Assembly: GCA_009780345.1 (NCBI GenBank)
Contig: WRAG01000012.1
Coordinates: 1 to 53,495 of the forward strand
Length of the DNA stretch: 53,495 nt
Direction: 5' to 3'
From: Oscillospiraceae bacterium
Lineage (GTDB): Bacteria; Bacillota; Clostridia; Monoglobales; WRAG01
A program made the position numbers and the translations under genes. The notes beneath the pieces were generated by a model. The model saw only the letters and a list, made by a program, of their open reading frames with translations. It was not told the origin of the DNA and made no database searches. Below are positions 47,763-53,495 of the stretch, one piece after another. Position 1 is the stretch's first letter; the number at the start of each line of letters is the position of its first letter.

Positions 47763-48593
47763 TTACATCTCGCATAATGTTCGGAATTCGTAGCCGAGTT
47801 CTTTGAAGTGTTCGATTATCTTCGGCAATGCCTCCGCGCTTGTCATTCTGGTGTTGTTATCGTGCAGAAGCACGGTAAGTTGAGAATTTCCGCTTCGGTT
47901 CGCGCTTGTAACGATGTTTTGGAAGATTCGTTCCGCCGAAATTGGGTTTCGGGTGATCGAATCGTTGCCCACAGCGTTCCAATCGACGAATTGGAAGCCT
48001 AAATCGAAGACGGCTGTTTTTAGTTCGGCTCGTTTTTCGTGCGAGCCGCCGGGGAAGCGGAACAGCCGATTGTTGTACTCGAATCCGAGGGCGGCATTAA
48101 TTGCGTCTTCGGTTCGCTTGATTTCGGCAATCAGCGCTTGCGGCGAGGCGTAGATGTCCCTGTAAACATGGGTGAAGGAGTGGTTCGCGATTGTGTGACC
48201 TTCGTCGAACATCTGCCGCACGATTTCGGGGTGCTTTTCGACTTCGGAGCCCAGCACGAAAAACGTTGCGCGGACGTTGTGTTCACGCAGGATTCGCAGG
48301 ATTTCGGGGGTTACGTTGTAGGACGGGCCGTCGTCGAAGGTTAGGTAGACGATTCGCAAATCGTCGTCGCGCAGCGGGTAGAACGTTCCGCTTGTTCGGC
48401 GGGTGAGTTCGAATGTTCGCTGCGTCTGTGGTTGCGGCTCGTTTTGCGGAGCGGCAAGGTCGGAGGAGTTCGGCTCAACGCTCGGATTTTGCGAGTTGAG
48501 TATGCCGAACGCCAGCACAGCGGCGAATATCGCGCCTAAAGTTAAGCAAATCATTAGAATTTTTATCTTTCGTAGGTTTAAGCATTTTATCAT
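47763..48593 (-). CDS. Membrane-anchored polysaccharide deacetylase
   Basis: A 276-residue carbohydrate esterase 4 protein. A hydrophobic anchor (about 12-34) is followed by a Pro/Gln/Glu-rich linker and a NodB domain: TFDDGPS (metal Asp), ANHSFTH (two metal His), RFPGGS, and the C-terminal LLHDNN. It should remove acetyl groups from peptidoglycan or another cell-wall glycan outside the cell. I start at 48593 (MIKCLNLRK) after AAGGAGG; the longer frame from 48686 lies within repeat R9. Confidence 0.9.
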   Translation of the reverse strand: MIKCLNLRKIKILMICLTLGAIFAAVLAFGILNSQNPSVEPNSSDLAAPQNEPQPQTQRTFELTRRTSGTFYPLRDDDLRIVYLTFDDGPSYNVTPEILRILREHNVRATFFVLGSEVEKHPEIVRQMFDEGHTIANHSFTHVYRDIYASPQALIAEIKRTEDAINAALGFEYNNRLFRFPGGSHEKRAELKTAVFDLGFQFVDWNAVGNDSITRNPISAERIFQNIVTSANRSGNSQLTVLLHDNNTRMTSAEALPKIIEHFKELGYEFRTLCEM

Positions 48594-48612
48594 GATGCCT
48601 CCTTTTTTTGCA

Positions 48613-49070
48613 CTTGGCAAGCGCGGGCTTAAAACCTTTTCAGCGAAGTCGCTGTAGCATTTGCGCTTGTCAGCGCAGGACGACAAGGATTTATCGAAAT
48701 CCTTGTCAATCCACGAAAAACTTTAAAAAGTTTTATCAAACAGGCGGCGCAAACGCGCTATTGCGCTATTAAAAGCGCGCCGCTAAAGGTGTGTAAACAT
48801 CTACGTGTTAGTTAAGCACCTACGGCGGCAAAAGCCGCAAGCTTGACTGATACAGTGTTATATATCGTTAATCTTTCCGCGAATGCGGTTCGCTAACCAA
48901 TGCTTTTTTCGTCGCCGGCTTTGGCGCAAATCGCGTTCTTTGCGTTTGCGTCCATAGGCGACCGGGATTGGCAAGGGCAGAGCCCTTGTCGCCCGTCCGG
49001 CAGGACATAAGCTCGCCGCCTCAGCGGCAAAATGGGTTTTTAGGGCAAAGCCCTAAAAACCATTTTGCCG
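48613..49070 (-). repeat. Hairpin-mosaic repeat block R9
   Basis: A gap of about 440 bp upstream of the deacetylase with no gene. Its first 170 bp match R1 module by module, with the changed stem GACAAGGATTT/AAATCCTTGTC (48682-48707). It then carries GGCGACCGGGATT, GGCAAGGGC/GCCCTTGTC and TTTTTAGGGC/GCCCTAAAAA. The last arm supplies the leuS stop codon. On the minus strand it is co-oriented with the deacetylase gene. Confidence 0.83.
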
Positions 49071-51371
49071 AACCACGATATTGATAAGCTTCTTCGGCAC
49101 GGCGATAATCTTCACGATTTCGGCGCCGTTTATTAGGTTTTGGATATCTTCGCTCGTTTTGACGAAATCTTGCATATCCGCGGCGGTCATATCGGGGGAA
49201 AGCATAAGTTTGGTCTTGATTTTTCCGTTGATTTGGACGACGACTTCGACTTCGCTCACCACAAGCGCGGCGGGGTCGAATTTCGGCCAGGGTTGCTCGC
49301 CTGCGTTGCCTGATTTTCCGAGTTTTTTCCATAGAATTTCGGTGGTTTCGGGCGCGAAAGGCGAGAGCATAACAATCACCGCTTGCAAGTCGTCGGGCGA
49401 TATTTCGTCGGCTTTACTCATTACGTTTACGAGTTCCATGATCGCGCTGATTGCCGTGTTGAAGTGGAATCGGTCGATATCTTCGGTAACTTTTTTGATA
49501 CATTTGTGAACGTCGAATCGCAGTTTGGATTCGCCGAATTTCTTTTCGAATAAGCGTTCGACGCGCTTTAGGAAGCGGTATGAGCCTTCCACCGCGTCGT
49601 CGTTCCACTCTAAGTCGCGTTCGGGCGGGGCGGCGAACAGGATAAACAGCCGCGCCGTGTCTGCGCCGTATTTTTCGATGATTTCTTCGGGGCTTACAAC
49701 GTTGCCTACCGATTTGGACATCTTAGTTCCGTCTTTTAGCACCATTCCTTGGGTTAGCAGGTTTTCGAACGGTTCGTCAACCGACAAATATCCGAAATCG
49801 CTTAAAACTTTCGTGAAGAATCGCGCGTAAAGCAGGTGCAATATCGCGTGCTCGACGCCGCCGATGTATTGGTCGACGCCCATCCAGTAGTCGGCTTTTT
49901 CTTTACTGAACGGAAGTTCGGTGTTTTTCGGATCGCAATAGCGCAAGAAATACCACGACGAACAGACGAACGTGTCCATTGTGTCGGTTTCGCGCTTGGC
50001 GTCAATACCGCATAGCGGGCATTTGCAGTTTACGAATTCTTCGCATTCGCTGAGTGGTGATTTACCTTGCCCTGTGAATTTCACGTTTTCGGGGAGCAGA
50101 ACCGGCAAATCTTTCTCGGGAACGGGGACGATTCCGCATTTGTCGCAGTAAATGATCGGAATCGGCGCGCCCCAGTAGCGTTGCCGCGAAATCAGCCAGT
50201 CGCGCAGGCGGAAGTTGACTTTTTTCATGCCTAAGCCTTTGTTTTCGATATGTTCGGTGATTTTATCGTTTGCTATGTCGCTGTCAAGTCCGTCGAATTC
50301 GCCGGAGTTTATGATGGTTCCTACCTCTAAGAACGGTAGTTCTTTTTCCTCGCCATCATTTGGTTTAATTACCGGACGGATTGGGAGATTATACTTTGTC
50401 GCGAACTCGAAATCGCGGTCGTCGTGACCGGGAACCGCCATAACGACGCCTGTTCCGTAGTCGAGTAGGACGTAATTCGCCAAGTATAGCGGAATTTTCT
50501 CGCCGTTTAGCGGATTTATCATATGAACGCCGCTGAAAACGCCCTCTTTTGCGGCGTCGGTGGCGGTTCGGTCGATATCGGTTTGGTTTTGCACTTTTTT
50601 GATCAGCGCAAGACATTCTGCCTCTTGCGGAGTGCCCGCAATCAGCTCTTTTACGAGCGGATGTTCCGGCGCGATAACCATGTATGTTACGCCGAAGATT
50701 GTGTCGGGGCGGGTGGTGAAAACAGTCAGTTTTTTATCGCTTCCGTCGATTTGGAAGTCAACTTCCGCGCCCTCGGAGCGTCCGATCCAGTTTGCTTGCA
50801 TGGATTTTACCTTGTCGGGCCAGCCGGGAAGCTTGTCGAGGTCGTCGAGCAGACGCTGCGCGTAGTCGGTGATTTTGAAGAACCATTGTTCGAGGTCTTT
50901 TTTATCCACCGTCGCTTTGCAGCGTTCGCAGTTGCCGTTTACAACCTGTTCGTTCGCGAGAACCGTCGCGCAGTCGGGACACCAGTTGACGTAGGATTTA
51001 TTTTTGTACGCCAAGCCGTTGTTGAAGAACGTTAGGAACATCCACTGTGTGAATTTGTAGTAATCGGGGGAAGATGTCGCGAATTCGAGGTCCCAATTGT
51101 AGGAAAGATTCAGTTTTTGCAACTGCTCGCGCATGACGTCGATGTTTTTATACGTCCAAGCGGCGGGCGGGGTTCCATTTTTGATTGCCGCGTTTTCGGC
51201 GGGCAAGCCGAACGAGTCCCACCCCATCGGGTGAAGCACGTCGAAGCCTTGCATTGCCTTATACCGCGCGACAACGTCGCCGATTGAGTAGTTGCGCACA
51301 TGTCCCATATGTAGGTTTCCCGACGGATACGGGAACATTTCTAAAACGTAGTATTTTTTCATTTGTGACAA
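49053..51371 (-). CDS. leuS: Leucyl-tRNA synthetase with a short N-terminus
   Basis: A 772-residue class I synthetase. HMGH lies at 21-24, against 49-52 in E. coli LeuRS, so the usual first 28 or so residues (with the KWQ..W helix) are missing. The zinc region CPDCATV, editing domain [14 protein letters not shown] in [10 protein letters not shown] and the C-terminal [11 protein letters not shown] domain are intact. The start is TTG 51371 (or ATG 51362); a stop lies 7 codons upstream in frame, so no longer form exists here. Element C sits directly upstream and block R9 overlaps the stop. Confidence 0.95.
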   Translation of the reverse strand: MSQMKKYYVLEMFPYPSGNLHMGHVRNYSIGDVVARYKAMQGFDVLHPMGWDSFGLPAENAAIKNGTPPAAWTYKNIDVMREQLQKLNLSYNWDLEFATSSPDYYKFTQWMFLTFFNNGLAYKNKSYVNWCPDCATVLANEQVVNGNCERCKATVDKKDLEQWFFKITDYAQRLLDDLDKLPGWPDKVKSMQANWIGRSEGAEVDFQIDGSDKKLTVFTTRPDTIFGVTYMVIAPEHPLVKELIAGTPQEAECLALIKKVQNQTDIDRTATDAAKEGVFSGVHMINPLNGEKIPLYLANYVLLDYGTGVVMAVPGHDDRDFEFATKYNLPIRPVIKPNDGEEKELPFLEVGTIINSGEFDGLDSDIANDKITEHIENKGLGMKKVNFRLRDWLISRQRYWGAPIPIIYCDKCGIVPVPEKDLPVLLPENVKFTGQGKSPLSECEEFVNCKCPLCGIDAKRETDTMDTFVCSSWYFLRYCDPKNTELPFSKEKADYWMGVDQYIGGVEHAILHLLYARFFTKVLSDFGYLSVDEPFENLLTQGMVLKDGTKMSKSVGNVVSPEEIIEKYGADTARLFILFAAPPERDLEWNDDAVEGSYRFLKRVERLFEKKFGESKLRFDVHKCIKKVTEDIDRFHFNTAISAIMELVNVMSKADEISPDDLQAVIVMLSPFAPETTEILWKKLGKSGNAGEQPWPKFDPAALVVSEVEVVVQINGKIKTKLMLSPDMTAADMQDFVKTSEDIQNLINGAEIVKIIAVPKKLINIVVRQNGF

Positions 51372-51401
51372 GTTAATCGTCCGTCCTTTCTTTTATGAAT
51401 C

Positions 51402-51529
51402 CGATTGGATTCAAATTGCGTAAGATTTCGTCGAAGCAAGAGGTAAAAAACCGGAGGCGTACAAAAGGTACGTTGAGGATTTTTTGCCTCGTAGATTCGG
51501 CGGAAGATTGCGTGATTTCAATCCAATCG
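51402..51529 (+). other. Structured repeat element, copy C
   Basis: A 128-nt element filling the gap between rsfS and leuS. On plus it reads CAAATTGCGTAAGATTTCGT...GGCGGAAGATTGCGTGATTTC. The outer arms are CGATTGGATT/AATCCAATCG, the middle stem GAGGTAAAAAACC paired with GGATTTTTTGCCTC, and the mini-hairpin GTAC/GTAC. The right outer arm overlaps the last rsfS codons. It is inverted relative to copy B across rsfS. Confidence 0.72.
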
Positions 51530-51847
51530 AGGAGCTTTGGTCCACATATCTTCTATGGTATACTCGTTTCTGGTTTCATAGTAGAATATATGCACGACAA
51601 CGTCTAAATAATCCATCAATATCCATGTCGCGCCGTCACGGCCTTCGATATGTTTTGGTTTGATGTTGTCTTTTTCGAGTTCTTCTTCGATAATGTCGCA
51701 AAGCGCGCGCACTTGAAGATTCGAGTTTCCGCTCGCGATTACAAAGTAATCCGCGATGGTTGTAACGTCTTTGACGTCGATCATTTTAACGTCGGTTGCT
51801 TTTCTGTCCTCTAGTATTTTTACGATTTTCTCTGCTAAGTTGTTCAT
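51518..51847 (-). CDS. rsfS: Ribosomal silencing factor RsfS
   Basis: A 109-residue RsfS/Iojap protein that blocks joining of ribosomal subunits in starvation by binding uL14. KIVKILEDRKATDVKMIDVKDVTTIADYFVIASGNSN (near 8-45) and GRDGATWILMDYLDVVVHIFYYETRNEY are diagnostic. I start at 51847 after AAAGGAG; the frame from 51961 adds residues encoded by element B. Elements C and B flank the gene as inverted copies. The ending PRLD-stop overlaps the C arm, so its last residues may be insertion-derived. Confidence 0.93.
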   Translation of the reverse strand: MNNLAEKIVKILEDRKATDVKMIDVKDVTTIADYFVIASGNSNLQVRALCDIIEEELEKDNIKPKHIEGRDGATWILMDYLDVVVHIFYYETRNEYTIEDMWTKAPRLD

Positions 51848-51869
51848 AATATATTCTCCTTTGTTTAGG

Positions 51870-51973
51870 GTTTGCGTGAAATTACGCAATCTTCCGTCGA
51901 AAACACTCAGTCGGATATCTTTATATACGCTCCTGAGTGTTTTCAACGAAATCTCACGCAATTTGATGCAAAC
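51870..51973 (-). other. Structured repeat element, copy B
   Basis: A 104-nt element between the LCP gene and rsfS. On minus it reads CAAATTGCGTGAGATTTCGT, ... GACGGAAGATTGCGTAATTTC. The outer arms are GTTTGC/GCAAAC, the middle stem GAAAACACTCAG/CTGAGTGTTTTC is 12 perfect pairs, and the mini-hairpin is ATAT/ATAT. It shares conserved boxes with copies A and C but little of the stem sequence. Confidence 0.75.
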
Positions 51974-51992
51974 TTAAAATTTGTATAAATTA

Positions 51993-53216
51993 TTATTGCC
52001 AATAGTTGAAATCACTACCCAAAATGATGGTTACATCGTAAACTGAATCTCTGTCGTCATACTGTCGGACGTAGATTTCCGGCATGATTTTCAAAATTTC
52101 GGTCGAGCCGCGGCGGGCGTTGTGGTCGATGATCATTGTTTGCTCTGCCGCGTCGTCAGTTCGCACCGATTGGACGTTAAACGCGTTGTCGCGGAGCAGT
52201 TGCGCGACCATGTCGCCCAAATTTACATCGTCAAGTTCGACGCCTGTCGCGTCCACGACTTCCACCGCGATTGAGCGATTTTTGTTGCGGTTGATTCGGA
52301 CGTTGGGCTCGGTTCGCTCTGTGGTTTGCGTTGGTGTGAGATACTCGGCAACGATTCTACCGGTTTCCTCCGAATCGTGAATGAAATATGAAATTCCGCC
52401 AACAAAGCCTACGTCTCCGGGAAGTTTCATGATGTTGAAGCCGCTTAAGTCGGCGCGGAGGGCGATGCTAACAAACCGAACCATTTCGCTTCCCGAAATA
52501 TCGGTTCGCACGTTTTCTTGGACGATTCCAATTAGGTTTGGAAGTTGCAAAATCCCGCGGGCGCTGACAAGCCTGTCCATAACGGCGGCGTAAAACTGCT
52601 GCTGCGCCCTGATTCTGCCCAAATCACCGTCGGGATAGCCGCTACCGTCATTATTTTTGCGGAATCGGATAAAGCCTTCGGCTTGTCTGCCGTTTAGGGT
52701 TTGCGGGCCGGGGCGCAGGTCGATGGTCAAATTTTGGCAAGGATCGGTGTAAAACATTCTTATGGGAACGTCAATTTCGACGCCGCCGATTGCGTCAACT
52801 ATGTCGCGGAAGCCTCGAAGTCCAACGATTACGTATCTGTCGATTTCAAGCCCGGTAACTTGCGTAACGTCGCTTTTTAGTTCGTCGATTCCGCTAAGCG
52901 AGAATGCCGAGTTGATTTTATTATCCCATCTGGCGGTTTCAACCCTTGTGTCGCGGGGGATTTGTATGGCGTTTAGCTCGCCGGTTTCGAAGTTATACTG
53001 GGCGACCATGATTAAGTCGGCGAGGCTGAATGCGTCAACGCCGACAACGAGGAAGTTTATCGAACCACGCTGCGCGAACGTGTCGGCGCGCCCGAAGAAT
53101 CCGACTTGAACGCCGAATAATGTCGCTATATTATCAACCGCGAAGCCAACGCCGAGAACCACAATAAAAATGGCGAGCATAAACGCGATGAATCGGATTG
53201 GGTTTTTGATTTTGAT
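51993..53216 (-). CDS. LytR-CpsA-Psr (LCP) family cell-wall protein
   Basis: A 407-residue protein that attaches anionic polymers to peptidoglycan. It has a cytoplasmic IKIKNPIRFIAF stretch, one TM helix (about 13-30), the LCP domain (NFLVVGVDAF, IQIPRDTRVETA, AIGGVEIDVP, RFRKNNDGSGYPDGDLGRIRAQQQ) and a C-terminal LytR_C-like domain (about 300-385). The first ATG is 53180, but AAGGAG lies 9 nt before an ATC codon at 53216 that gives the usual IKxKN start; an in-frame stop lies just upstream. I give ATC as likely start, with reserve. Confidence 0.9.
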   Translation of the reverse strand: MKIKNPIRFIAFMLAIFIVVLGVGFAVDNIATLFGVQVGFFGRADTFAQRGSINFLVVGVDAFSLADLIMVAQYNFETGELNAIQIPRDTRVETARWDNKINSAFSLSGIDELKSDVTQVTGLEIDRYVIVGLRGFRDIVDAIGGVEIDVPIRMFYTDPCQNLTIDLRPGPQTLNGRQAEGFIRFRKNNDGSGYPDGDLGRIRAQQQFYAAVMDRLVSARGILQLPNLIGIVQENVRTDISGSEMVRFVSIALRADLSGFNIMKLPGDVGFVGGISYFIHDSEETGRIVAEYLTPTQTTERTEPNVRINRNKNRSIAVEVVDATGVELDDVNLGDMVAQLLRDNAFNVQSVRTDDAAEQTMIIDHNARRGSTEILKIMPEIYVRQYDDRDSVYDVTIILGSDFNYWQ

Positions 53217-53228
53217 AAAGTGTCACTC

Positions 53229-53495
53229 CTTTTTTGCGCCCTGCGGGCGCGGGCTAAAGGCGCGTTGCGCCTTAGACCAAAAAACTTTTGAAAAAAGTTT
53301 TACAAAATTTGCGCCTGTGGCGCAGGTTTTTAGGGCGAAGCCCTAAAAACCCTTTTTGCCGCTGAGGCGGCGAGGCGTTGCGCGGGCGCGCGCGGCGCGG
53401 CAAGGACCAGTCCTTGCCAATCCAGCAAACTTTTGCGCGCCAAAAGTTTGATCAAAAGCGCCGCGCTCACGCACGTGCTCAAAAACCGAGCACAC
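53229..53495 (-). repeat. Hairpin-mosaic repeat block R10 (runs off the window)
   Basis: The last 267 bp have no gene. Modules are GCGCCC/GGGCGC, AAACTTTT/AAAAGTTT, TTTTTAGGGC/GCCCTAAAAA, GGCAAGGAC/GTCCTTGCC, CAAACTTTT-gcgcgcc-AAAAGTTTG, and GTGCTC-aaaaacc-GAGCAC where R5 has GTGCTT/AAGCAC. It is upstream of, and co-oriented with, the LCP gene. Confidence 0.82.

Noticed and set aside
51402-51973. Integron attC-like sites for elements A-C
   Set aside because: Long imperfect palindromes of 100-130 nt recall attC, but the RYYYAAC/GTTRRRY core sites and any integrase gene are absent.

Overview
This window looks like a chromosomal segment of a Gram-positive, spore-forming Clostridia-type bacterium. 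The signs are a pro-sigma-K gene, a DUF1540 protein, an Mg2+ (M-box) riboswitch ahead of mgtE, G-rich Shine-Dalgarno sites, TTGACA-17-TATAAT promoters, lipoproteins with LTGC boxes, and a LytR-CpsA-Psr protein. The many uronate and pentose sugar genes suggest a gut or plant-matter lifestyle, but that is inference. I see no phage, no CRISPR array and no transposase.

Layout. 0-9.4 kb: housekeeping and central metabolism (partial pfkA, fsa-type transaldolase, nadE, carB, gdhA, DEAD-box helicase, tRNA-Arg). 9.5-11.7 kb: a non-tRNA cloverleaf-like hairpin cluster, a small gene, then the M-box riboswitch and mgtE. 11.8-24.6 kb: sugar region with a HAD phosphatase, a phosphomannose-isomerase-like cupin, an (alpha/alpha)6 glycosidase-like protein, GH88 unsaturated glucuronyl hydrolase, araD, a large putative glycosidase, rhaM, ulaE and lyxK. 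24.6-28.5 kb: a tight operon of two radical SAM proteins, an AlkZ-like protein, cutA and a YgjP-type metallopeptidase. 28.5-36.2 kb: sigK, a phytoene-desaturase-like oxidoreductase, GNAT, an alkyltransferase-like protein, a rhodanese lipoprotein, an MFS carrier, a class II aldolase and maf. 36.4-43.5 kb: kduI, kduD, a Gfo/Idh/MocA dehydrogenase, a ligA lacking its BRCT domain, and pgi. 43.8-53.5 kb: two sister lipoproteins, a P-loop protein, thrC, a DUF1540 protein, a phosphoesterase, a polysaccharide deacetylase, leuS, rsfS and an LCP protein.

How the genes fit together. GH88, KduI and KduD form an unsaturated-uronate route. RhaM, LyxK, UlaE and AraD form an L-xylulose to D-xylulose-5-phosphate route. 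Pgi, Pfk, the aldolases and transaldolase carry the products into glycolysis and the pentose phosphate pathway.

The most unusual content is not protein-coding. (1) About ten intergenic blocks, some 5 kb in all, are mosaics of short hairpins. Loops and flanks recur from copy to copy, while stems change on both arms together. Four blocks end in the same leader and ribosome binding site directly ahead of sugar genes. (2) A separate element of about 105-130 nt occurs three times (11669-11775, 51402-51529, 51870-51973). Its outer, middle and inner stems covary, and in one orientation most mismatches become G-U wobbles, as expected of a structured RNA. (3) A perfect four-way cloverleaf that is not a tRNA lies at 9495-9578. 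Two genes appear to start at ATC, and two essential genes (ligA, leuS) lack terminal regions exactly where repeat elements abut them.
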